Of a DNA stretch of 29,237 bases, positions 1-9,735 are shown one piece after another. A program made the position numbers and the translations under genes. The stretch comes from Phallusia fumigata (Eukaryota > Chordata > Ascidiacea > Phlebobranchia > Ascidiidae): positions 1 through 29,237 of the forward strand of contig QXVZ01013012.1 of NCBI GenBank assembly GCA_008931825.1, written 5' to 3'. The notes beneath the pieces are model-generated. The model saw nothing but the letters and a program-made list of their open reading frames with translations. It had not been told where the DNA came from and did not search any database. The number at the start of each line of letters is the position of its first letter. The first letter of the stretch is position 1.

Positions 1-275
1 CCCAGTTGCTTGTTTTAAACAAAATGGCGTATCTAGGCTGCTTTTTGTTGCACAAAATTTCTGTCTTCCAGTGTATGGTGCTGACATGCAGTTTTGCTGT
101 TTATGTTTTAAGGACAAAACTTAATGAATTGCAGCCGTGGTTTGGTTTTTCTGTGTGCTTATACTCGGAAGAACGATATTTGACATGGAACATTTTTTTT
201 GCTAACACTGAAACGAGTTATTTTAAAAACGTCTCATGCAGTTACATTTTATTACTTCAGTTTTACCCTTTTCAG

Positions 276-1087
276 ATGCAGGCAGCCATTCCGATACTCT
301 TAAGCAGCTAGCTTCCACCTACTTCCCCCAACCTTTCTGTTACCATTTTACTCTGATAAACTTGTCAAAATACGATAAACTTGTCAAATACGATCTCTCC
401 AGACCGGTCAAGATTCGTGTGAGTTAAATGATCGCTTTATTTACGCCCATGGCATTGTTTCTATGTCACTAACTTGCAAGGTATATAGAGCAGTGTTTAG
501 GTTGGAATTAAAATGAGTTTGTTTGTAATTGGAAAAAAGAACAAGTCCTTTGCAGTGTTTTAAAAAAGTTAATGACTATTTTGTAAGTGTGATTTAATCT
601 AGCGGTTTGATAGCGCCATAGTTTTGAACAAAAAAGCAAATACAGGATGGAAATACGTATATCAGTTGTGTTGAAATTACAATATTTCAAGGTCTCAAGT
701 TTAGATGCTGCGGTTGTTTTTACTCCAACAGGGTGACAGCGGCGGTCCACTGGTTTGCCGACATTCAGACAACCTATACTATGTACACGGCATAGCACAA
801 TTGTATGCGGGCAGAACGTGCCTGGTGTATGCACAAAGGTAAGATACGCTACATACCACCACTTTCAACTAAGAAAACTTTAACAAAACACAATGATTTA
901 AGCAGAATACTTTATTAACAATCTTCAAGGTATTTAGATTGGATCTAAATACGGAAATAAAAAAGTAGCAAAATACATATTTGACTTCCTTACCCTGAGC
1001 AACCTATTTGTCAAACATATTAGCGATTAAAAATATTTGCACAGGTTGCCGAATTTCGTACATGGATAACTAAACATGACTCCATGA
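276..1087 (+). pseudogene. Trypsin-like serine protease, 3' half, degraded (P0)
   Basis: This holds counterparts of exons 6, 7 and 8 of gene A at 276-423, 732-838 and 1045-1087, each behind a plausible AG acceptor. The exon 6 copy is 148 nt instead of 173: a stretch around TACGATAAACTTGTCAAA is repeated and the part coding for the second conserved Cys region is lost. Its donor reads GAG-TTAAAT instead of GAG-GTAAAT. The exon 7 copy keeps [14 protein letters not shown] but lacks 10 nt just after the HGI codons, which shifts the frame. The exon 8 copy lacks 2 nt. An AATAAA (1090-1095) follows at the same place as in gene A. Upstream exons would lie left of the window. The flanking DNA up to about 1820 is also similar to that downstream of gene A, so this is a segmental duplicate and not a processed copy. 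Confidence 0.88.
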
Positions 1088-1550
1088 ACAATAAAGATTC
1101 TCAAATGTATGAGTAGATATCATCGGGCATATGTTCGATTATTTACCGATAAATAAAATACTGTCAGTGTACAGATGTTTGGTATTATGTGCAGGAAGAC
1201 TTCGATGTTCGACACACATAAATGAATTTTGGTTCGCTGTTGAGATTTTTGCTTCAAGTAGTACGCGCCTTTTAAAAAAATATCACCAAAACCTTAAATA
1301 CACCATTGGAAACATTGGGGACATTGGTCCATAAAACCAAAATGTTTCTAAGGACGACTTTTAAACTCAAGGTAAATGTTTGTGAGGTCACAAATAACTA
1401 AAAAAAATGAGAAACTTTTAACAGCCCCGGCGCAAATTTAAACTGGCACTTCTGCGGTTGTAACACACATGCTTGCAACATACGTAGTACAACATCCATT
1501 TGATTTAACTGAGTCAAGTGATTACCCTTGAGCAAAAGTTTGAGTTATGT

Positions 1551-1733
1551 ACATATTGCCAAACATGTAAACATGAACACCTTATGTACATATTTACCGA
1601 ACTTGCAAACATGAACACCTTATGTGCATATTGACCAAACTTGCAAACATGAACACCTTGTGTGCATATTGACCAAACTTGCAAACATGAACAGCTTATG
1701 TGCATATTGACCGAACATGCAAACATCAACGCC
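1551..1733. repeat. Minisatellite, 38-bp unit, about 4.8 copies
   Basis: Successive units begin at 1551, 1588, 1626, 1664 and 1702. The core GCATATTGACCAAACTTGCA is followed by AACATGAACACCTTATGT. The first unit is 37 nt and the last is partial. The corresponding place downstream of gene A (about 5900-5990) has no such array, so it expanded, or was gained, after that duplication. A 100-codon open frame crosses it on the minus strand, but the unit is not a multiple of three and no coding role is supported. Confidence 0.93.
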
Positions 1734-1944
1734 AACCGCAATAAGCGTCTTGTTTTGCAAACCAAAAAAATCTTAATGGCAGACTCCAGTTTCAAATACA
1801 CATGTGTATAATTCACAGTTAAATAGTAAGGTTTGTTAAGATCGCTAATAATTAATGATTTCTACGTTTTCTGATTTATGTGTTCACCCGGTATCCTATA
1901 GTATCTGGATTGCAGAAATCCGAAACGTTAAACAAAACATAACT

Positions 1945-2052
1945 TAGTGTATAAAAGTTCAGTCCACACACAGTTGTTTCGTATGAAACTATGCCGTGTA
2001 CATAGTAATGGTTGTCAGAATGTCGGCAGACCAGTGGACTGCCGCTTTCACC
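1945..2052 (-). pseudogene. Isolated exon 7 remnant of a trypsin-like protease (B)
   Basis: Read on the minus strand after a CAG acceptor, this encodes [20 protein letters not shown] followed by IVSYETTVCG, closely matching exon 7 of gene D (GDSGSP...). The residue before the active Ser is Glu instead of Asp. About 7-8 nt are missing before the YT codons, which shifts the frame, and the donor is degraded (CTAAGTTATG against CTAGGGTAAG in D). The sequence after it, to about 1890, matches the intron after exon 7 of D, but no terminal exon remains and no upstream exon is visible to about 3000. It sits tail-to-tail with the 276-1087 pseudogene, as D does with A. Confidence 0.85.
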
Positions 2053-3083
2053 CTGGATAAAAACAGGCTTGCCAATAAAACTTTTAAACGACAAAAAACT
2101 ACATGATGTAATTGCGACAATGTTTCATCATTTTAAATACTCGCGTCGGGGCAGGTCAGGCCACTACCAATTAATGCGGAGGATTCCTGAATGTTGAAGT
2201 AACAATAAGCAAAAAACATAGCAATTGTTGCGTATTGCTTAGCCTACGCATGTCTAGGTTATTGAATTTAAACCTCAAGTATGCGAAATTCAGGCTATAC
2301 GCCTTGGGGCAAGTCATAACCATTGTTCCAACTGAAGCCAGTCAAGTAAGCACCAACGTCAACAAACAGCTTAAATAGCGTCACCTGTAGTGTCAACTGT
2401 ATTGAATTTTCGGCAGTGGTAACATCACGATTCAACATTCTCTTTACATGTTAGATGAAATAGCTTTGGTCGGCACCCACACAAAAATTTACATAGAAAA
2501 TCGGTACGAGGCGGCACGGCCATCCAATAACAACATGTTGTTATTAAAAGCTGTTTTGGTTGACAGTCGTGCCCATCGGCGTTGGTGTTATACTGTGACA
2601 CCCAAACATTCAAACTTTAGATCTTGTAATAGGTATTTTTATTTTCTTCGCGGTTGCCAAGTCTACATCGTAACCGCAGCAGGTTCATATATAACACGCA
2701 TACACATTGCGTGCAATAGTCAGTTGGAAATTTGGATTTCCAGTTAACGAAAATATTTTGGGGTAAAAGCGGCAGCTGTGCAAAGTAGCTTTCGCATGTC
2801 TTAATCGGATTTCCAAACGATTTTACAGTTGAAGTTTTTTTTTTGTAAATATTTGAAATAGGAAAAACTAATGGTCATGTCTATAACTACTCTTTAGTCT
2901 AATTTAGTTAAAAGGCTTGCAAAGTTTTGTTAATAGTTTTTGGCAACGTCGACAGTGCATTACGTTTTAGCAAATCACACAAAAAGTGCTAGACTTTTAC
3001 TTGCATGGTTTTGTTACAGAAGCATATGTGAGAATATTTAGTCTTCTGACAGTGATAAAACCAGAGTAGAAATTGAAATTTAC
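2053..3083. other. Intergenic, upstream of gene A
   Basis: No gene is recognised here. A plus-strand open frame of 99 codons (2448-2747) has no recognisable motif. A TATATAA string at about 2691-2697 could be a promoter, but it lies nearly 390 nt before the start of gene A, much farther than in sister genes. A pyrimidine-rich TTTTGTTACAG at about 3009-3019 resembles a 3' splice acceptor shortly before the gene A start. Confidence 0.35.
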
Positions 3084-5468
3084 ATGATGAAACTACAAGT
3101 ATCTTCACCAAGTCCATTGTTGTTGTATGGGTTGGTCGTATTTTTACTCAGCGCTCATGCTGTATCAGGTTTGTTTATCAAAAAGAATGTGGTGTAATAA
3201 TGTTATAAATTGCTTGATAAAAATGAACAAGCTTTTATCAAAATAAGAATTGCGTTAAAAAAACCTGTTTAAAAACAAATTTTAACACAAAAATCTATCT
3301 ATGGTAACATTTGGAGAGCAATAGATTGCATTTTTAATCACATGTTTTTATCACGTTTTTTTCTTTAGGACAAGGTTCGAATTTTCCAAGCGCAAGAATT
3401 TTAGGTCGGTATTAAAAACCTTTTTTTTTCTTGTTATGTTGCAAATCTTTATGTAAGACGCTTTTTTATGCGCTATTCCAGTCGCAATCCCATTTGTGTC
3501 ATCAGAAAAACCGTCGTTAAAGATTGCTACATGCAATCATTTTAATTGAGAATAAATTTAACGCTTGCATTTTGAGTGTAGGAGGTTCGGAAACTGCTGA
3601 AGGAGATTGGCCCTTCATGGCTTACATTTTTGAACGAGGAAATGGAACAGTAAACGGTTTTATATGCGGTGGATCTCTCATCAGCAACCAGTGGGTGCTT
3701 ACAGCTGCTCACTGCTTTGGGACGTAAGTTCATTTCCACATCGCATACATTCTTTATATTTTGAAAACACTTGTTAATTGTTTCCCCATCGCTAATACGA
3801 CTCCGTTTTAAACTGCGGTCTTTGTGTTTAGAAATAACTCCAGCCTTTACGGTGTTGTGTTGGGAGAACACGTAAGGTCAGTGACGTCACCAAACGAGCA
3901 AGTATTCACAATTACAAGGTTGATACGCCATCAAGGATTTGCCAACGCGCATTTCAGAAACGACATTGCCCTAATTAGGGTAACTATACCAACTGTAACA
4001 AGATAGATAGCGATCGTTTAGCTCATTTCTGGATAATATTAAACCCTTATGTTGCAGTTGTCAAGACCAGCTACAATCAACCAGTACGTTAGCGTCGCGA
4101 ACTTGCCAGCAGCAACAAACTGTTCAGTTCCTGAATTGTTTTTTGGTGCATGTTACACATTGGGATGGGGGCAAACAGCTAGTAAGACCACAAGTTTCGC
4201 TCAGTATTGCAAAAACTGTTGACGAAAGAATCGATATATTAGATCAATGGTTTTCAGAGTAATCGTAAAAATGTTAAATTGTCAATGAAACAACTGGTAC
4301 CACAATCTGTAAATGTGTTCGAAATGTCACTGACATAAATGGTACGACAAAAAACTGAAACTGATGCATTAAGAGTAGTGTGAATGACAACGTTCAAACT
4401 AGCGACATTACTGAGACTTGGAACCAGGCATTTTTCCCGCTAAACACAAATACAAGTTATTTCAAAAACTGTACATTAAGCCACATTTTATTGCTCTCAC
4501 TTTATCTTTTCCAGATGCGGGCAATCTTTCTGACACTCTCAAGCAGCTAGATTCCATCTATTACCCCCAACCAGCCTGCCACGCAACTACTCTGACAAAC
4601 ATGTCAAAATACAGCAACCGTCCAGTAGGTTATTGCACAAAACGGATTTGCGCCGGATCTCTCCGGACCGGCCAAGATTCGTGTGAGGTAAATTTTCGCT
4701 TTATTTGCGCCCATGGCATTGTTTTCGTGTCAATACCTTGCAAACAAAACATTGTTCAGGTTTGAGCCTCAATTGAGCATTTCTGAATCCGAATCAGGAT
4801 GAGTTTGTTTGTGTCAGAGAACAAAAACAAGTCATCCAGCAGTGTAAAAAGTGTTTTAAAAATCAATGGCTCTTCAGTAGGTGTTGATTGACCTGGCGGT
4901 TTAAGTTGCCATAGTTTTAAACAAAAAAAAACAAATATAAGTTGGACTTGCGTATATCAGTTGTGTAAAAATCCATCTAACTAGTTTTATTTCTTAGATA
5001 TTGCAAGACTTAGCTCTTTGGGTATACTTTTACAAGCAGTCACTCCATATTATTTAGGTCCCTTTCGACTTGAGGCCCAAACTATGCAGTGATTACAATA
5101 TTTTAAGTTAATGATCCCAAGTTTAAGATGCCGCGGTTGTTTTTACTCCAACAGGGTGACAGCGGCGGTCCACTGGTTTGCAGACATTCGGACAACCAGT
5201 ACTATGTACACGGCATAGTTTCATATGGTACAACTGTATGCGGACAGGGCTTGCCTGGTGTCTACACAAAGGTAAGATACGTTACATAACACTGTTTTTT
5301 ACTGAGAAAACTTAAACAAAACGCAATTGAGGGCCTTTTTACCAATCTATATTTATGACCTCATTCTGGGCTCAGCGAAAACCTAATTTTCATTCATATC
5401 AACGACTGAATATTTTTGCACAGGTTGCCGAATTTCGTACATGGATCACTACAAACATGACTCCATGA
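3084..5468 (+). CDS. Trypsin-like secreted serine protease, complete (A)
   Basis: Eight exons: 3084-3168, 3369-3404, 3582-3723, 3832-3979, 4058-4181, 4515-4687, 5155-5271 and 5424-5468. All introns are GT-AG and the joined frame is open for 289 residues. The start is the first of two adjacent ATGs before a hydrophobic leader ([18 protein letters not shown]). A short propeptide ends at Arg38, followed by ILGG, the usual trypsin zymogen cleavage site. The catalytic triad is His84 (TAAHC), Asp132 (FRNDIAL) and Ser239 (GDSGGP). Asp233, six residues before the active Ser (QDSCEGDSGGP), is the S1 Asp189 equivalent; Gly216 and Gly226 are both present, so cleavage after Arg/Lys is expected. Exon 5 is two codons shorter and exon 6 one codon longer than in the sister genes. 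The product is probably an extracellular digestive or humoral enzyme; its substrate cannot be told. It is convergent with gene D. Confidence 0.95.
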
Positions 5469-5470
5469 AC

Positions 5471-5538
5471 AATAAAGATCCTCGCATGCATGAGTAGATA
5501 TCATCGGGCATATGTTCGATTATTTACTGAAAAATAAA
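5471..5538 (+). terminator. Poly(A) signals of gene A
   Basis: AATAAA occurs at 5471-5476, only 2 nt after the stop codon, and again at 5533-5538 as AAAATAAAATGCTGAG. The second fits sister genes, where AATAAAATGCT lies some 60-75 nt after the stop, and is the likelier one in use. The 276-1087 pseudogene keeps both. Confidence 0.65.
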
Positions 5539-6128
5539 ATGCTGAGTGTACAGATGTTTGGTATTATGTGCAGGAAGACTTTCGACACAATGAAATTAAT
5601 TTTAGTTCGCTGTGGCCATATTAGCAAAACTTAAAAATATCACCAAACTTCTCAAAGGACAAAATTTCATTTAAAATACACAGTCTCAAACACCAAGGTG
5701 TTATAGGACGACATTCAAACTGAAGAAAAATGTTTGTGGGGTCACTATACACGTAATTAGTCTAAGACTCTAAAACTTAGGCATCTGTTAAACAACTCCC
5801 AACTCCAAAATTAAACAACTCGCAAAATTAAACTAGCATTTGCGAGGCAAAACATCCTATTTTTTAATGAATATTACATGTTTGCAATATGCTTAGTACA
5901 CCGATTCGCTTTACGAACTTAATTGCATACATAACCCCCAATTGGAGTTAAAGGTAAACCCCAACATCAGCGTCTTGTTATTCAATAAAAACAGCTTTAC
6001 GGCAGATTTCAGAGTCAAATACACACATGTGTATAATTCACAGTTAAATAGTGAGGTTCTTGCTATTCCCTTACAAAAGCTGGCATATGCACCAGGCAAT
6101 GGTGTTTGTGTTTCAAATTTCGGTAAAC
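5539..6128. other. Intergenic, downstream of gene A
   Basis: No gene is seen. Several blocks match the DNA downstream of the 276-1087 pseudogene, for example 5985-6057 against about 1740-1825 (shared CACATGTGTATAATTCACAG). This marks a duplicated intergenic segment. Confidence 0.6.
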
Positions 6129-6213
6129 TTGCCGCCGATCCTACGTGGCGTAGTTTGCAAAACGCCAACCCCTTTTAGGTTCCTGTCGATGGTTCGAATC
6201 CCACCAACGGCAA
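6129..6213 (+). repeat. tRNA-derived SINE head or tRNA pseudogene
   Basis: The B box GGTTCGAATCC at 6191-6201 matches the Pol III consensus. A D-arm-like hairpin pairs GGCG (6147-6150) with CGCC (6163-6166) within an A-box-like TGGCGTAGTTTG. AACC/GGTT (6167-6170 and 6178-6181) encloses a 7-nt loop, and TTGCCG (6129-6134) pairs with CGGCAA (6208-6213) like an acceptor stem. A run of seven T follows at 6216-6222, a Pol III terminator. The spacing between acceptor and D arm is about 11 nt instead of 2, and the T stem has mismatches, so a functional tRNA is unlikely. Confidence 0.6.
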
Positions 6214-6222
6214 GGTTTTTTT

Positions 6223-6900
6223 CTAGCCCATGCCTTGTTCAAACGACCGAAAAGATGTTTGAATAGATAAATTTGTCCTTGTTTTTGTGAAAGAAAACGG
6301 AGATTATTTTTATGATTGAAAAAGGCTTGTTTTCGCTCTGACAAACTTTGGATGTTATTTGAATAACGTTACTTTTTTAAGATTGACGTCTTTTAAGATT
6401 GTTTGTGATAATAATTTCTAAGTTTACTGATTTCTGTGTCTTATTGCTTTGCCCCGTTTCAAACGCAACCACCATGCAAGTGTTATAGATTGATTTTTCC
6501 TAACCGTTTTGCTTCAGGCACATTGGCTAGAAGCTTCGCCTTTTCACAAACGCTGTTTGCAAATTCACCAGTGATTGTGACTGCAGTGATTTTTCAGAGT
6601 TTGGAACCACGCTTTTGAATCAACTGGTCGGTTGACTATTGTTGGTTGGACATTTTGGGAACACTCTGCTCTGTGTGGAAAGCATCAGGTATGTGGTATT
6701 TTGTTTGTACGCTACTACTTTTGTCCCACTATTGTGGCAATAAAAATAACTGTCTGTCCGGAACCAAGTTAGATTGGATCGACTTACTGCACAAAACATA
6801 TCAAGCATTTTGCAGTTATATGGTTATATTTCGGTTAGTTGTTACTATCGAACATTTGACCAGTTATATATATTGGTGTATATGAGGGCAGCCTTTCCTT
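6223..6900. other. Intergenic between A and D (convergent ends)
   Basis: No coding sequence is recognised. Short open frames on both strands (60-79 codons) lack motifs or splice context. No AATAAA for gene D was recognised on the minus strand here. Confidence 0.4.
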
Positions 6901-9242
6901 CTATGGAGTCATGTTATTGCTAATCCATCTTCGACACCCAGCAACCTACACGACAAAAGTACACAGATAAAAAAATTTCAACTACACCCGATATGCTACG
7001 CTGTAGAATGCAGTAAACCGGAACGTTAAACAAAACTTACCCTAGTGTATACAGCAGGCAAGTTCTGTCCACACACAGTTGTTCCGTATGAAACTATGCC
7101 GTGCACATAGTAATGATTGTCAGAATGTCGACAGACCAGTGGACTGCCGCTGTCACCCTGGATAAAAAAACAGGCATTTACATCATAAAAATATCCTTCA
7201 TGCAGTTGCTTGGAACGATTGTATATAATTGCCAGATGACAGGTATAGAACCCCACCTCGCATGTATCCTCGCCATTGTTGTAAGCTCCACAGAACTGTA
7301 ATAGACACGATCCCACAGGGCGATTGCTGTACTTAGCAGCGTTAGTTGAAGTAAGAATTTGACACACTTCATGTGGAAATATGAAGCTTGTCACCTTCCT
7401 AAGGGTGTCGGAAGTACTGCCTGCCGCTGCAGAAAAAAAAATAATGTTAAATACTGCGGAGACCAATAACCCCAATATATAACGTTGATAAAGTAACAAT
7501 CACAAAATCACGAGAAAGGCGTGGATTTAAGCATTGGTCGACAATCTTTTGAACGCAGCGTGCCAGTTTACAAATTGCGTCAGAATCCTAATGGATTTGC
7601 GTGCAATGTTAATGACGAGTTTGCTTTGTGTTTCTGTGTAAGCTGGTTAACATTCGTGATCTCAGTAGCTAGTTGCCGCAGTCGCACTGCACATTGTAAT
7701 ATATCAAAGAGGTCGCTTAATTTAGCTCAAAAATTCTTTCAAAATGTGAAATCGTAAATCACTTGGCGTGCCATGAATAATCATCTCGTGCCAGGAGTTG
7801 CCGACCCCAAATTTAAAGTCTCTAATTATTAATTACTAATCCGGGATTTTTTGTTGAGGAACAGAAGCGTTTATCAACAACATCATACTGAATTCATTTC
7901 GAGACGTTATCTTGCTTACCTTGCATGATTACATAAGAAAACACCTTAAATGTCTTCACCAGCAAACTTACCAATATCAACATATTTTTCTAGATTTTTG
8001 ATTTTACTTGTTGACCTAAACATTTCTGGTCTAGATTATCCGGATTTCGTTCACCTGTTGTTTTTCCCCAACCCAAAGTGTGACATGCGCCCACCGGAAA
8101 ATTCGGTGCTGGAGCGTTACAACCTGCAGCCGCCGCCAATCTTACTGTGCTCACGTAGCTGTTGATAGTAGCTGGCCTTGATAACTGCAATAGTATGTAA
8201 GTCTTGGTCCTTTGTCTATTTAAAGGTTTTCCTAAAAGAATATTATTCAATACATTGTATTGCAAATGTTTAGTTGGTTGTTGTCACTAGAACACCTTCC
8301 AAGGCTTTTCTTCAATCTTATGGTTTCTTATAGGAAATAATTAAGTATTATTTTGCATCCATATGGGCTAAATACATGCCTGTAACTTAGTTTATTTCAA
8401 AACGACCCCACTCAGTCCTTGTGCCAAACGCATTTATGTTTTAGTCTTACGTAACTGCCTACCTTAACCAGTGCTATGTCATTTCTGAAAGCAACACGGT
8501 CATATGACTGATGTAGTACGAGTCTTGAAACATCGAAATCTTGTTCGTTCGCTGACGTCACAGATCTCGAGTATTCTCCCAAAGACACGGCGTAGAGCCG
8601 TTTGTCATTGCTTAAAAAAATGCTTTTAATATGTTTGATACGTTATAAATTCAACTGAATAATTTCACTATCGTTAGCTTACGTTCTAAAGCAATGAGCA
8701 GCTGTAAGCACCCAATGATTGCTGATCAGAGATCCACCACATATGAAACCGTTTACTTTTCCATTTTGCTTTTCATATATGAGAGCCATGAAAGGCCAAT
8801 CTCCCTCGGCGGTTGCTGAACCTCCTATAAATTCACGAACACCTAAATAATGCTACAATACACACAGAACGTGTTTCCTTTGTTATATTTGACAAAATAT
8901 TGATTTAAAAGTAGCAAAACCAAACAAAACGACACAAATCATCCATGCTCCGGTTATTTTATTACCAACCTAGAATTCTTGCCTCAGGAGCAGCCATGCT
9001 TGCGCCTGTTAAAAAAACGTTTGATTAATAAACAAACAAAATATGCCGATCAAATGGTCTTATGTTTGAAAGTCTAACTGCAACGTTTGAATGATAATGC
9101 GCTGGCAAATTAAAGGAATTTGAAAATAACAACAAATTTAAACAAAGAAAAACGAACATACCTGAAACACCATGAGCGCAGAGTAGAAATACGCTCAGCA
9201 CACTAATCAGAAATGCTTTTGGTTCATGTGCTTGCCCTTCAT
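6901..9242 (-). CDS. Trypsin-like serine protease, intact except for start frame (D)
   Basis: Minus-strand exons: 9162-9242, 8970-9005, 8683-8824, 8463-8610, 8055-8184, 7257-7426, 7041-7157 and 6901-6945. Exons 2-8 are open, with the family phases and lengths. Propeptide: GASMAAPEAR|ILGG. Triad: His in TAAHC, Asp in FRNDIAL, Ser in GDSGSP (the second Gly of GDSGGP is Ser). Asp189 is present (EDTCEGDSGS), and position 226 is Ala (LPAVYTR). The tail is VAGCRRWISNNMTP. Exon 1 is 81 nt where F, G and H have 79: the frame that gives the hydrophobic leader (AFLISVLSVFLLCAHGVSG) has no ATG, and the ATG at 9240-9242 runs into a stop after 11 codons. It is therefore a recent start-frame loss, a sequencing or haplotype error, or a gene with another start. 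The donor of exon 6 (GTGGGG) is weak. A hAT-type MITE lies in the fifth intron. Confidence 0.85.
7532..7810 (+). mobile_element. hAT-type MITE in intron 5 of gene D
   Basis: About 279 bp homologous to 25794-26069, for example TTTTGAACGCAG followed by GTGCC(A/G)GTTTA. The ends read CATTGGTCGACAAT... and ...TTGCCGACCCCAA, imperfect inverted repeats of the hAT type (consensus-like GGTCGGCAAC). The flanks GATTTAAG (7524-7531) and ATTTAAAG (7811-7818) resemble an 8-bp target duplication. No transposase is encoded. Relative to its host gene it is inverted compared with the copy in gene I. Confidence 0.75.
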
Positions 9243-9307
9243 CTTGCAGAGTTTTTCTTAAAGATTCGTGATGTCGATTAATTTATTACCTAAGTTTCGT
9301 TACATAT

Positions 9308-9312
9308 ACTGC
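9308..9312 (-). promoter_or_regulatory. Leader 3'-splice-like site and AUG-UAA of gene D
   Basis: On the minus strand, TTTTGTTGCAG is followed at 9308 by TATATGTAACGAAAC, 66 nt before the exon 1 ATG. The same block occurs before G, F and H. It contains an ATG directly followed by TAA. It could be a cis- or trans-splice acceptor or an initiator element. Confidence 0.45.
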
Positions 9313-9418
9313 AACAAAATTAAGTTTAATGTTGCAGATGTCTTTTTACACGAAACCTTTTCGTAGACTAGCCGGTCTCCTCTAAGTCGATGTGACGATT
9401 TCGTGCTACATGCACCCA

Positions 9419-9425
9419 TTATATA
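9419..9425 (-). promoter_or_regulatory. TATA box of gene D
   Basis: CTATATAATGGGTGC on the minus strand lies about 180 nt before the exon 1 ATG, the same place as the TATA boxes of G, F and H. Confidence 0.6.
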
Positions 9426-9659
9426 GAAAACTGATGTAAATATAGAATGTTTGAAGTTGGTTTATTGTCAATCACAAAACCCCAAGGTTAAAATGTTTGA
9501 GTGTCACTAAACCCCCGCGGGCGAGACACCATTACACAACAACACGTTCCATAAAAATTTCTCAACCGTTTTATCAGCAATTAAAAGAAAATCGTGACGG
9601 AAGTTTGGCTAAAAATTATGTTTTTGTTGACTTGCTTATACATTAAAACACCATGAAAA

Positions 9660-9735
9660 ATATAACTTGCCCCTAGGCCGGCACTCAGAATTCTTCACCG
9701 CGTTTCTACATTTGAAAACAAAATTGTATCAGTTT
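9660..9735 (-). promoter_or_regulatory. Conserved upstream block, D copy
   Basis: The plus strand reads ACTTGCCCCTAGGCCGGCAC then TCAGAATTCTTCACCG and TTGTATCAGTTTGACACGC. Very similar blocks lie upstream of F (about 17222-17305), H (about 23058-23105) and, inverted with the gene, G (about 11525-11570). The position is about 240-370 nt beyond the TATA box in each. It is either a shared distal promoter element or simply duplicated flank. Confidence 0.55.

Noticed and set aside
1514..1816. 100-codon minus-strand open frame with repeated KFGQYAHK/VFMFA-like blocks
   Set aside because: It is the translation of the 38-bp minisatellite; the unit is not a multiple of three and no splice or start context supports coding.
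2425..2747. Open frames of 62 and 99 codons upstream of gene A
   Set aside because: They overlap on opposite strands, with no motif, no splice context and no copy near the sister genes.
6129..6213. Functional tRNA gene
   Set aside because: The distance between acceptor and D arm is too long, the anticodon arm abuts the D arm, and the T stem has mismatches.
5911..6344. Overlapping open frames around the tRNA-like element
   Set aside because: They are by-products of the tRNA-like sequence (a WWDSNHR-type peptide is the usual misreading of a T arm).
7521..7757. 78-codon open frame in D intron 5 resembling the tail of the open frame after exon 6 of gene I
   Set aside because: Both are MITE sequence read through; the similarity reflects the shared element and not a protein domain.
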